Below, in pieces: positions 1 through 6,128 of a DNA stretch of 6,385 nt. The stretch's first letter is position 1; the number at the start of each line of letters is the position of its first letter. The stretch is taken from assembly GCA_001798455.1 (NCBI GenBank), contig MGSI01000104.1:1-6385 (forward strand), read 5' to 3'. The notes beneath the pieces were generated by a model. That model was given only the letters and a program-made list of their open reading frames with translations. It was not told the origin of the DNA and ran no database searches. This stretch comes from Deltaproteobacteria bacterium RIFCSPLOWO2_02_FULL_57_26 (GTDB lineage Bacteria; Desulfobacterota; Binatia; UBA9968). Position numbers and translations under genes: made by a program.

Positions 1-205
1 CGAACAGGACGAAGGGTTCGTGGAACATGTCCTTGTGGCTGTAAGGAGGGCTCCAGCCAGGGCGGCGCGCAGGGTTGGCACCCAAAACATGGTCATAGGC
101 TGCAAGGTGATCATAGCCGAGTTCCTCGGCGGCCTGGGCGTAATCTCGCACGGCGATCGGGTCAGCTCCGATCTCAGTCTGCGGAAAGATCACTCCAAAG
201 CGCAT
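1..205 (-). CDS. F420-dependent LLM-class oxidoreductase, N-terminal part (runs off left edge)
   Basis: This is an open frame with an ATG at 205-203 that continues off the left edge, so only the first 68 residues are visible. It begins MRFGVIFPQTEIGADP, followed by a YAQAAEELGYDHLAAYDHV stretch and a MFHEPFVLF stretch. This is the opening of luciferase-like (TIM-barrel) flavin/F420 oxidoreductases: a first beta strand FGVIFPQ, then the EELGYDHL helix and strand, then the conserved F-EPFV segment. Members transfer hydride using F420 or FMN in the cytoplasm; the substrate cannot be read from this fragment. The gene follows the alpha/beta hydrolase after 13-14 bases on the same strand, so the two are probably co-transcribed. 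I see no strong Shine-Dalgarno before the ATG. The family call is from memory of the motif; the choice of F420 over FMN is inferred from similarity to the F420 subgroup. Confidence 0.85.
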   Translation of the reverse strand, partial: MRFGVIFPQTEIGADPIAVRDYAQAAEELGYDHLAAYDHVLGANPARRPGWSPPYSHKDMFHEPFVLF

Positions 206-219
206 AAGCCGATTTCTGA

Positions 220-888
220 TCAGGCCGACACTACCAGCGGCGAGAAGATTTTCTCTTCCAACCAGGAGGAGAGTTCAGCCAAGCTGCGCGGGCTGATCTC
301 GTGGCCGATATCGTATTCCCGATAGGTGACGGGTACGCGCAGTTGGCGCAAAGTATCGATGGATTCTCTGGCCCGGCTCACTCCGATTAGCTCATCACGC
401 GAGCCGTGCTGAACAAGGGTCGGAGGATAGCTGTCCGCCCCTGGTCGCGTGAAGCGCTCCGCCAGCTCATGCGAGAGCCAGGAACTCAACACGACGGCGG
501 CGGAAAAGCGTTGAGGTTCCCGAAGCACGAGGCTATGGGCCATCACGCCGCCTTGGCTGAAGCCCAGGACGATGAGCTTGCGGGGGTCGATCGGGTAACG
601 GGCCAATGCCAGGTCGAGAAAGGCCCTTAATTGCTCGCTTGCGGCGAGTATGGCTGACACGTTGGGTGGGTCACCCAAGGAGAGCGGAAACCAACCGTAT
701 CCCACCGCCCCCGGCCCGATAGGGGTTTCGAGCGGGCCTTGAGGGCAGATGGCCAAAAAGCGGCCGCCACAGAGATAGGGCGCGAGGCCCAAAAGGTCCA
801 GGGCGTTCGCCCCCCAACCATGAAGCGCGATGACCGCAGGATGCGGGCCTTCCCCGCGCGGCTCATGAACGGCGTGAATCAGTTGCAT
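220..888 (-). CDS. alpha/beta hydrolase, carboxylesterase/phospholipase type
   Basis: This 222-residue protein has the full layout of the small carboxylesterase/phospholipase (Abhydrolase_2-like) family, whose members are usually 200-230 residues. The oxyanion-hole motif LHGWGAN lies at 22-28. The nucleophile elbow GFSQGG lies at 109-114, with Ser111 as nucleophile. The probable acid is Asp165 in HGSRDELI, and the catalytic His196 lies in YDIGHEIS. There is no signal peptide or membrane span, so it should be cytoplasmic and hydrolyse ester (possibly thioester) bonds in small or lipid-like substrates. The ATG at 888 has GGAG only two bases upstream and GAGGT further away, so the ribosome site is imperfect. 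It lies 128 bases after the permease gene and just before the F420-type oxidoreductase. The substrate is unknown; dienelactone hydrolase is a less likely alternative. Confidence 0.9.
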   Translation of the reverse strand: MQLIHAVHEPRGEGPHPAVIALHGWGANALDLLGLAPYLCGGRFLAICPQGPLETPIGPGAVGYGWFPLSLGDPPNVSAILAASEQLRAFLDLALARYPIDPRKLIVLGFSQGGVMAHSLVLREPQRFSAAVVLSSWLSHELAERFTRPGADSYPPTLVQHGSRDELIGVSRARESIDTLRQLRVPVTYREYDIGHEISPRSLAELSSWLEEKIFSPLVVSA

Positions 889-1016
889 CGCTCCGTAAAC
901 TTTCTACCTCTGCGCGGCTCCGCATGGGGAGTCATCCGGCCATACGGTTCTTCTACCTCATGTGGATGCCACGCGCAAACCGCAACGCCGTGAACATCCG
1001 CCGTCGCCGGACCCGC

Positions 1017-2708
1017 CTAATCTGGCATCTCCTCAAGGCCGCTCAAACCGAGCTTGATGGGGACCACGACCGCAAGGACGGTGAGGAGAGCGACGCCGGC
1101 GAGGGAAGGGGCGAGCACCCAGCTTCCTGCGCTTGTGCTGCCTGGGTTCAACCCTTCCATGGCGAGCAGGTAGACTGGCCAGGCCTCGATCATGACGGTG
1201 GCGCCGATGAAGGCGACGCTGAAGATCATACAGATCGCTCCGCCGAAGCTGGTCGGGATCTCCGCGACGTGATCGTAGTGAAATTTTGGGTAGAGGGCTC
1301 CCACCCCTACGCCGATCGCCGTGATCCCGAAAGTCATAAAAAAGACGGTGATCAGGGACAGCGTCATCATCCACGAGGGGACGCGCAGCAGGGTATTGCT
1401 GAAAAAGACGAGAAGTTCGCCGAGCACGAGCAGAGGTATGAGGTTGAGCCAGAATTTGCTCCACAGGAGCGATTTGAGCGCGATCGGAGAGGTCTGCAGT
1501 ATCCAGAAGGCTCTGCCTTCCAGGCTGACCGCTGGAAAAGCAAACCTCATGGCCACGGCGCTCAGGACAAATCCAGCCAAGGCCACGTTGGTAAAGGAGA
1601 CCACAGTCCTCAGCGTTGCGCTGGGAATGGGCGAGCGATCGAGCGGAAGGACTTTGAAGTTATAGAGATAGACCGCCACGAGGGCGAGCAGGAGGAAAAG
1701 CTGCGACCACTGCGTCGCGTCGCGCAGGAAACTCTTGATGTCCTTAGTCATGATCGCCTTTGTGATCTGCGGAAACGGATGGGTTAGCCAGTGGATGATG
1801 CGGTCGAGTAGATCGCTGTGATGGCGGCCTTGCCTCGCCTCTTGGGCTTTGGACCAGCCAGAGATATAGACGGCAGCCGAGACCCATGAGGCGGCGAGCG
1901 GCAGGAAGAGGGCATAGCTCGACAGCAAGGCGAAAAAGAACCAGCGGTTCACCGGCCTGGCAAAGAGGACAGAGGCAAAAATTTCCGCCGACCAACTGCT
2001 CGGGAGAAAAGGCGAGGATGGGGTTTCCATCGCCGTAAGAAACTCCAGGAAATGGCCGAAGGTCTCGGGCTCGACCAGGCGCTCCGGTTGCGAGAAGCGG
2101 AAAAGGAAGTACAGGACGATGAAGGCGAACAGCCCGATAAAGAACAGGATGTCGCGAATTCTTCTGGCAGGGAGCCAATAGACCAGGAGGTGGGTGATCA
2201 GCACCCCGAGCGCGGCAGGGATGATCAGAAAGAGGGGAAGGACGAGGAGCGTCCAGAGATAGAACAGCCCGCCGCCGCGGAAGACTGCTCCGTAGGCAGC
2301 GAAGATCGGGAAGCTGAAGAACAACACCATCCAGGAGGAGTTGACCGTCGTCGTGATGAGCCGCGCGTAAAAAAAGGATGAAGGCGGGATCGGCGCGGAG
2401 CGGACGAGGTCGAGATCGCGGGCGAGGAAAAAGGTGGAGAGCGAGGTGATCAGGTTGCTAAAGAGGAGCATGGAGAGGAAGGTCAAAAGGATAATCAGGA
2501 GAAGCTGATAGGCGAGGGCAGGTCCCAACTCATAGACGGTTTGGAAATAGGCCAGGACGCGCTTGAGGGTCCAGTAGGTGCCGATCCAGAAGGCCGCGCC
2601 CAGACCGAGCAGGACCAGACGGCGCAGCCATCTTGCCGGGCTCCCGGTTCTAAGGTCGTTTTTCCAGGAAAGGACCGGCGGAGAGAGCAGGACAACCAGC
2701 GCGGACAT
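1017..2708 (-). CDS. polytopic ABC exporter permease
   Basis: This 563-residue protein is almost entirely hydrophobic, with about 11-12 likely membrane spans. The clearest are near residues 31-48, 66-90, 123-139, 149-178, 187-204, 257-282, 376-389, 421-436, 447-472, 489-507 and 535-551. A basic cytoplasmic loop at about 285-335 contains a KDIKSFLRDATQWSQ segment. The motifs FFLARDLDLVRSAPIPP (93-109) and SLEGRAFWILQTSPI (395-409) match my memory of the large 'putative ABC exporter' permeases, which are two fused half-permeases. It follows an ABC ATPase gene on the same strand and is almost certainly its membrane partner; the cargo is unknown. I chose the ATG at 2708. The frame can extend to a TTG at 2741, but those 11 extra codons are entirely AT-rich repeat and encode KIKNLKFPIP. 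No good Shine-Dalgarno precedes either start. Confidence 0.88.
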   Translation of the reverse strand: MSALVVLLSPPVLSWKNDLRTGSPARWLRRLVLLGLGAAFWIGTYWTLKRVLAYFQTVYELGPALAYQLLLIILLTFLSMLLFSNLITSLSTFFLARDLDLVRSAPIPPSSFFYARLITTTVNSSWMVLFFSFPIFAAYGAVFRGGGLFYLWTLLVLPLFLIIPAALGVLITHLLVYWLPARRIRDILFFIGLFAFIVLYFLFRFSQPERLVEPETFGHFLEFLTAMETPSSPFLPSSWSAEIFASVLFARPVNRWFFFALLSSYALFLPLAASWVSAAVYISGWSKAQEARQGRHHSDLLDRIIHWLTHPFPQITKAIMTKDIKSFLRDATQWSQLFLLLALVAVYLYNFKVLPLDRSPIPSATLRTVVSFTNVALAGFVLSAVAMRFAFPAVSLEGRAFWILQTSPIALKSLLWSKFWLNLIPLLVLGELLVFFSNTLLRVPSWMMTLSLITVFFMTFGITAIGVGVGALYPKFHYDHVAEIPTSFGGAICMIFSVAFIGATVMIEAWPVYLLAMEGLNPGSTSAGSWVLAPSLAGVALLTVLAVVVPIKLGLSGLEEMPD

Positions 2709-2710
2709 TG

Positions 2711-2784
2711 GAATAGGAAATTTTAAATTTTTAATTTTCAATTCTCAATTTCTATTCAAAATTCATAATTCACAATTCAAAATT
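2711..2784 (-). repeat. AT-rich degenerate heptamer repeat between ATPase and permease genes
   Basis: These 74 bases contain only 12 G or C (16%), inside a clearly GC-rich operon. Read on the minus strand they contain four consecutive 7-base units with a GAAT core (GAATTGT, GAATTAT, GAATTTT, GAATAGA), followed by decayed units (AATTGAG, AATTGAA, AATTAAA, AATTTAA). The array supplies the TAA stop of the ATPase gene at its upstream end and reaches to within two bases of the permease ATG, displacing any Shine-Dalgarno. Similar heptamer arrays are known as STRR elements in cyanobacteria, and I remember comparable AT-rich arrays in GC-rich environmental genomes. It could act as an unstructured leader for the permease, as a processing site in the mRNA, or be neutral. 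Confidence 0.8.
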
Positions 2785-3517
2785 ACGAGGCAGTGCCGTC
2801 GCGGGTGAGTTCGAGGAAGGCGCTCTCCAGCCCTCCCTCTTCAATCCTCGCCATGCGGTAAAGCTCCGCCATCGACCCGCTGGCGATGAGCCTCCCTCTG
2901 TGGATGATCCCGACCCTTTGACAGATTTCTTCGGCGACGCCGACGCTGTGGGTGGAGAGGAAGACTGTCGTGCCGCTTTTGGCCAGGGAGAGAAAGAGGT
3001 CTTTGAGCATCTTGGCCCCTCTGGGGTCGATCCCCACCATCGGCTCGTCAATGATGAGGATCCGGGGCTCGTGAAGGAGCGAAGCCGAGAGAACCAGCCG
3101 CTGCTTCATCCCGTGCGAATAGCCTTCGACCAGCTCGTCTCTCCACTCCCAAAGCTCGAAGTGTTCCAGCAGATGCGCGATCCTGCGTTCGAGCCTTGGG
3201 GAGTCCATCCGGTGCAGGCTGCCGACGAATTTGAGAAACTCCCGTCCGCTGAGTTTCTCATAGATGAAAGCTCGATCCGGGACAAAGCCGGTGATCGCCT
3301 TGGCCTTTTCCGGTTCTCGCACCACATCGTATCCTCCCAGGGTGGCGCGCCCAGAGCTGGGTTTCAAAATCCCCATCATGACCCGAATCGTCGTGGTCTT
3401 GCCGGCGCCGTTGGGCCCGAGAAAGCCAAAGATCTCGCCCGGCTGGATTTCGAGGTTCAGCGATTCGACGGCGGCCAATTTGCCGTAGTACTTGCTGAGA
3501 TTTTCGAGCTGGATCAC
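2783..3517 (-). CDS. ABC transporter ATP-binding protein (exporter type)
   Basis: This 244-residue protein is a complete ABC nucleotide-binding domain. Walker A GPNGAGKT is at 34-41, the signature is the variant YSHGMKQ at 133-139, Walker B plus catalytic glutamate RILIIDE is at 152-158 with Glu158, the D-loop is near 162-165, and the switch histidine is His190 in STHS. The Q-loop position carries Asp81 (GFVPDRAFIYEKL) rather than glutamine; I remember this PDRP-like variant as normal for this exporter subgroup. It would bind and hydrolyse ATP at the inner face of the membrane to drive the permease encoded next. It starts at GTG 3517, with AGAGG (3531-3527) nine bases upstream, and one base separates it from the transglutaminase stop (TGA-C-GTG), which implies translational coupling. 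The cargo is unknown. Confidence 0.95.
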   Translation of the reverse strand: MIQLENLSKYYGKLAAVESLNLEIQPGEIFGFLGPNGAGKTTTIRVMMGILKPSSGRATLGGYDVVREPEKAKAITGFVPDRAFIYEKLSGREFLKFVGSLHRMDSPRLERRIAHLLEHFELWEWRDELVEGYSHGMKQRLVLSASLLHEPRILIIDEPMVGIDPRGAKMLKDLFLSLAKSGTTVFLSTHSVGVAEEICQRVGIIHRGRLIASGSMAELYRMARIEEGGLESAFLELTRDGTAS

Positions 3518-3518
3518 G

Positions 3519-5021
3519 TCAGGAAGCCTCTATGAGCGCGATTTTTAGTTTGCCGATGAGCTGGAGAATGTCGATCTGCTGGTCGATCTCGCCCTCGAGG
3601 AATTTGATGTGCGTGACGTCCGCCGGAAACTGGTTGAGGACCGGATCTACCGAGACCCACTCGCCGAGCCAGACTTCGGACCAGGCATGGTAGTAAAACG
3701 CTCCACGGAGATAAACGATGCCGACCACGGTCTTGGCCGGGATCCCCGCCGCCCGCGCCATAGCGTTGAAGAGCACGGTGTGCTCGTTGCAATCTCCTCT
3801 GCGGGTTTGCAGGACCTCCAGGGCGTTAGGGATGCTCACCGTTGGCTCTTTGGCAAGCTGGCTGAAGACCCATTCCCTCAGCCGCGCGACAGCTTTCAAC
3901 GCGTCGGTTTCCTGCTTCAGCACCCTCTGAACCACGGCGCGGATCTCGGGATGGTCGCTTTGCAAGAACGGAGTCGATTGAAGATAGGAGGCGAACCGCG
4001 GCCCCTGGATGGGAATCCTGTAAGTGCTCAGCCGGTTTAAGTCTTCCCGCCGCACCTCCAGGAGATCGTGGCTCAGGCGCTGTCGGCCCCCGTCCAACGA
4101 AAAATAGTTGGGATCGAAGCCCGAGAGTTTGAGCTTGAGGAATTTTTTTTGCTCTGGATCCGTGATGGGGGTATTCAGCGGGACTGCGGTTTGGCTGATC
4201 AGGTCAAGCGAGAGGGATTTGGTGCCGGACAGAGCCTGGGCCTCTTCGGGCGGCTCCTTGACCAGCGCGAGTCCGGTGGGGGTCTCCTCTTTTAGCGTTC
4301 TTCCTCTGGCGTCGACCCACGAGACCACCGATACTCCCCTGAAACGTTGGCGTATGCGAATGGCGGGATGGGTTTCACCTCGGATCGAGATCCGTTCTCT
4401 GCCCTCGACGGTGACGGTGGTGATCTGTTGGGACAGGGTCGAGGGATCGAAGGTCAAAAAGAGATGCTCCTTTCCTGGTTCGAAGTTCTGCGTTACGATG
4501 TAGGGCTTGAGGCCCGCGGGCAGGTAGGGGATCTGGTTCATCGGGACTGTTTTTTGAGTTTGGTGGCCCCCGGAGTCCACCTCTAACGCGAGTTTTCCCG
4601 GAGAGACTTTCCCCCGGGCCTTAAAGCGGATATCGCGGGAGTCCAGCGTGAATTCAAACTGCTTGAGGGCCCAGTCCGAAGATGCGGCCATCTCAAGCCG
4701 GGTCTTGACGGTCTGTGTAGTTCCGAGGAGATTGAGGTGCAGGAGCGAAAAGTCCCGCACGCGATAACCGTCGGTTTCAGGGGTGATGCTCTGCGCTGCG
4801 TAGCCGATCTTTTCCCCGCGAAAGTAAATGCCCCACCACTCTTCCATGGGTTCTGTGATGGCGGAGACCGTCTGAAGGCGGACGGCAGGGGGCGGCGCCC
4901 AAATCTGGCGCCTGAAGAGGAGGACGTTCATGAGGCACCAGAACAGGACAATAGCGACGTTAAAGTATCGCGTCACAACCATAGAAATAAAAAACTGTCT
5001 CCAGTGTAAAGGAAGCGGCAT
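3519..5021 (-). CDS. membrane-anchored transglutaminase-like (papain-fold) protein
   Basis: This 500-residue protein has a hydrophobic span near residues 19-37 (FNVAIVLFWCLMNVLLF), which should anchor it in the inner membrane with most of the chain probably outside. Residues 60-340 are beta-rich with no motif I recognise. Residues 375-470 form a transglutaminase-like core with an intact triad: Cys411 in RRGDCNEH, His445 in YYHAWSEVW and Asp459 in WVSVDP. The segment AMARAAGIPAKTVVGIVY between them is typical of the family. Bacterial members act as peptidases, amidases or cross-linkers; the substrate is not evident. It is the first gene of the leftward operon and is coupled to the ABC ATPase. 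The start is uncertain: ATG 5021 has AAAAGG directly against it, and Met14 (ATG at 4982) would place a promoter-like pair just upstream. Confidence 0.88.
   Translation of the reverse strand: MPLPLHWRQFFISMVVTRYFNVAIVLFWCLMNVLLFRRQIWAPPPAVRLQTVSAITEPMEEWWGIYFRGEKIGYAAQSITPETDGYRVRDFSLLHLNLLGTTQTVKTRLEMAASSDWALKQFEFTLDSRDIRFKARGKVSPGKLALEVDSGGHQTQKTVPMNQIPYLPAGLKPYIVTQNFEPGKEHLFLTFDPSTLSQQITTVTVEGRERISIRGETHPAIRIRQRFRGVSVVSWVDARGRTLKEETPTGLALVKEPPEEAQALSGTKSLSLDLISQTAVPLNTPITDPEQKKFLKLKLSGFDPNYFSLDGGRQRLSHDLLEVRREDLNRLSTYRIPIQGPRFASYLQSTPFLQSDHPEIRAVVQRVLKQETDALKAVARLREWVFSQLAKEPTVSIPNALEVLQTRRGDCNEHTVLFNAMARAAGIPAKTVVGIVYLRGAFYYHAWSEVWLGEWVSVDPVLNQFPADVTHIKFLEGEIDQQIDILQLIGKLKIALIEAS
3527..3531 (-). 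promoter_or_regulatory. Shine-Dalgarno for the ABC ATPase
   Basis: AGAGG lies nine bases before the GTG at 3517 and inside the last codons of the transglutaminase gene. It supports GTG as the start and translation coupled to the upstream gene. Confidence 0.6.
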
Positions 5022-5031
5022 CCTTTTTCAA
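5003..5031 (-). promoter_or_regulatory. candidate promoter for the leftward transglutaminase-ABC operon
   Basis: On the minus strand TTGAAA (5031-5026) is followed after 17 bases by TACACT (5008-5003). This is 5/6 and 4/6 agreement with the bacterial housekeeping consensus at ideal spacing. Transcription would begin near 4996, downstream of the ATG at 5021, so if this promoter is real the protein starts at Met14 (ATG 4982) on a very short leader. It is the only promoter-like pair I found in the divergent gap, and chance occurrence is possible. Confidence 0.35.
5008..5026. repeat. 6+6 inverted repeat in the divergent gap (operator or hairpin candidate)
   Basis: AAAGGA (5008-5013) and TCCTTT (5021-5026) are perfect inverted copies separated by seven bases. 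The repeat sits exactly between the -35 and -10 of the candidate leftward promoter and covers the ATG at 5021. It could be an operator for a dimeric repressor or an RNA hairpin over the start codon. The arms are short, so chance is not excluded. Confidence 0.4.
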
Positions 5032-5054
5032 ACTTTGGCCCTTCTCTGCGCTCG

Positions 5055-5513
5055 ATGAAATTTGTCGCCGACAAGATGTTGGGAAGGCTGGCTCGATGGC
5101 TTCGAGTCATCGGCCAGGATGTAGCTTACGGCTCGCATCTGTCGGGTTGGGGGCTTGTCCGCGCGGCGCGCCGGGAGGGACGGCTCATTCTCACGCGCGA
5201 TCGCCGGATCGGCGGGAAGAAGCCCCCCAAGTACCTTTGGATTGAGAGCGATCGCTTTCGTGATCAGCTCAAGCAGGTGGTTCATGCCTGCGGTTTGGAT
5301 CCACTCAAGGATGCGTTTACCCGGTGCGTGGAGTGCAATGCGCCGCTTCAACCGATCGCGAAGGAAGCCGTGCGCGAAAGGGTGCCTCCGTACGTCTTTT
5401 CCACGCACGAGAAGCTTTCCTTCTGTCCCATGTGCCACCGGCTCTATTGGCCCGCTACTCACCAGCAGAAGATGGTTGAGGAGTTGAAGGGGATGGGATT
5501 TGGAGGCCGGTGA
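5055..5513 (+). CDS. Mut7-C RNase-domain protein with C-terminal zinc ribbon
   Basis: This 152-residue protein opens with FVADKMLGRLARWLRVIG (3-20), the signature of the Mut7-C (DUF82) PIN-like RNase domain, with Asp6 as the expected first metal ligand and a second acidic motif LTRDRR at 46-51. The tail carries the family's zinc ribbon: C-x2-C at Cys91/Cys94 and C-x2-C at Cys124/Cys127, then RLYWPATHQQKM. The length is usual for stand-alone bacterial members. The domain is predicted to be a metal-dependent ribonuclease; its cellular targets are not established. It is transcribed away from the transglutaminase gene across 33 bases and has no visible Shine-Dalgarno, so it may be leaderless or poorly translated. 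Bases 5398-5470 are repeated, in decayed form, at 6313-6385. Two GCGATCGC octamers lie at 5197 and 5248. Confidence 0.9.
   Translation: MKFVADKMLGRLARWLRVIGQDVAYGSHLSGWGLVRAARREGRLILTRDRRIGGKKPPKYLWIESDRFRDQLKQVVHACGLDPLKDAFTRCVECNAPLQPIAKEAVRERVPPYVFSTHEKLSFCPMCHRLYWPATHQQKMVEELKGMGFGGR
5398..5470 (+). repeat. upstream copy of a 73-base direct repeat (Mut7-C tail)
   Basis: This segment of the Mut7-C gene matches 6313-6385 at 64 of 73 bases without gaps, offset by 915 bases. It encodes the second zinc knuckle and the RLYWPATHQQ segment. The repeat may be longer, because the second copy is cut by the end of the window. Confidence 0.9.
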
Positions 5514-5553
5514 ATCAGCATTTGTCCAGCCCTGCCTTCAGACCAAGCTGAGA

Positions 5554-5581
5554 TTGACATAACACGTCGTTATCGGATACT
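5554..5581 (+). promoter_or_regulatory. candidate promoter with internal operator-like inverted repeat
   Basis: A perfect TTGACA (5554-5559) is followed after 16 bases by GATACT (5576-5581), a 4/6 match to the -10 consensus. The spacer contains the inverted repeat ATAAC-ACGTC-GTTAT (5559-5573), the position and size expected for an operator of a TetR- or MarR-type repressor. It would drive the small membrane protein gene at 5740 with a leader of about 150 bases. The rest of 5514-5739 holds no gene that I can support; a TTG-started in-frame extension from 5662 exists but is not convincing. Confidence 0.45.
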
Positions 5582-5707
5582 GTCCAGTCCAAATTGCGGA
5601 TGGGGCCGATCCGTCCCTTCCGCTGTGCTCCTTAGGGTCTCGAAAGCGCGCCGGCGAAGGGTTGCGGGCCAGAATTTTGAGTTCTCGGTGGCTGAACCTA
5701 AAAAACA

Positions 5708-5732
5708 AGTTCGTATCATTCGAACTGGAGGT
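5708..5732 (+). promoter_or_regulatory. hairpin abutting the Shine-Dalgarno of the small membrane protein gene
   Basis: AGTTCG (5708-5713) and CGAACT (5721-5726) form a 6-base-pair stem with a seven-base loop. The strong Shine-Dalgarno GGAGGT (5727-5732) begins at the next base and stands seven bases from the ATG at 5740. The ribosome site decides the start: the ATG at 5734 is only one base away from it and the TTG at 5662 has none. Confidence 0.55.
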
Positions 5733-5739
5733 AATGTCA

Positions 5740-6090
5740 ATGAAACCAGAAACTGAAGTGAAGGTTAAGTATGGAGTTTGGGGCCTGATTCTTGGGGCAG
5801 TCATCGCGATGATCATCGGCTTCGCGTGGGGAGGTTGGACAACCAGGGGCACTTCCCAAGAGATGACCGAAGCGGCGGTCTTGACGACTCGGGCGGCGAT
5901 CTGCGTCGCCCAATTTACCAAGGCCCCGAACTATCAAGAGAGGCTCAAAGAATTGAAGGCGATACGTTCCTGGGAGAGAGCTGCCTTCATTGAAAAAGGG
6001 GGCTGGGATAAGATGCCCGGGGAAGAAAAGGCTAGCTTTACTGTAGCCCGAGCATGCGCCGACGGGCTTGGCGTTCTGATGGAGAAATAG
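5740..6090 (+). CDS. small single-span membrane protein, conserved but of unknown function
   Basis: This 116-residue protein has a charged N-terminus (MKPETEVKVKYG), one membrane span near residues 12-31 rich in Gly and Ala (WGLILGAVIAMIIGFAWGGW), and a soluble C-terminal part. That part holds ICVAQF, a RLKELKAIRSWERAAFIEKG segment, GGWDKMPGEE and VARACADGL. There are two cysteines, both flanked by hydrophobic or alanine residues, which could pair if this part is periplasmic. I remember similar unnamed proteins in alphaproteobacteria and Rokubacteria-like genomes with the same SWERxAFxEKGGW-MPG core, but know no assigned role. The start at 5740 is chosen for GGAGGT seven bases upstream. It stands alone, with its own promoter-like site upstream and transposon debris four bases after its stop. 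Confidence 0.85.
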   Translation: MKPETEVKVKYGVWGLILGAVIAMIIGFAWGGWTTRGTSQEMTEAAVLTTRAAICVAQFTKAPNYQERLKELKAIRSWERAAFIEKGGWDKMPGEEKASFTVARACADGLGVLMEK

Positions 6091-6094
6091 GCTA

Positions 6095-6109
6095 GAGCTA
6101 TCGTCAAAT
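6095..6109. repeat. candidate terminal inverted-repeat end of the IS256-type remnant
   Basis: GAGCTATCGTCAAAT lies about 20 bases beyond the transposase stop codon, where an IS256-type element should end. Its complement, ATTTGACGATAGCTC, resembles ends of this family as I remember them. The partner end is not in the window, so this cannot be confirmed here. Confidence 0.35.
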
Positions 6110-6128
6110 CTGGCGTATAGCGAGTTGA

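Noticed and set aside
917..935. Possible terminator hairpin CTCC...GGAG between the hydrolase and permease genes
   Set aside because: The stem is only about four to five pairs and has no following T run on either strand.
924..1787. Long open frame on the plus strand (287 codons) opposite the permease gene
   Set aside because: It is rich in charged residues with no domain pattern and is the antisense shadow of a clearly membrane-protein-coding frame.
2900..3535. 211-codon plus-strand open frame opposite the ABC ATPase
   Set aside because: The minus strand carries every ABC motif in order; the plus frame has none and is a shadow.
5197..5255. Two GCGATCGC (HIP1-like) octamers 51 bases apart, which with the heptamer array might suggest a cyanobacterium
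   Set aside because: Two exact copies in 6.4 kb of GC-rich DNA is weak enrichment, and the gene content and base composition do not point to cyanobacteria.
5028..5462. 144-codon minus-strand frame opposite the Mut7-C gene
   Set aside because: The plus strand carries the Mut7-C signature and both zinc knuckles. The similarity of this frame to the one at 6377-6129 only reflects the 73-base repeat read in antisense.
5534..5553. Possible terminator after the Mut7-C gene (TCAG-ACCAAG-CTGA)
   Set aside because: The stem is short and weak and has no T tract.
5662..5739. N-terminal extension of the small membrane protein from a TTG at 5662
   Set aside because: There is no ribosome site at the TTG, whereas GGAGGT is ideally placed for the ATG at 5740 and the extension would cover the hairpin.
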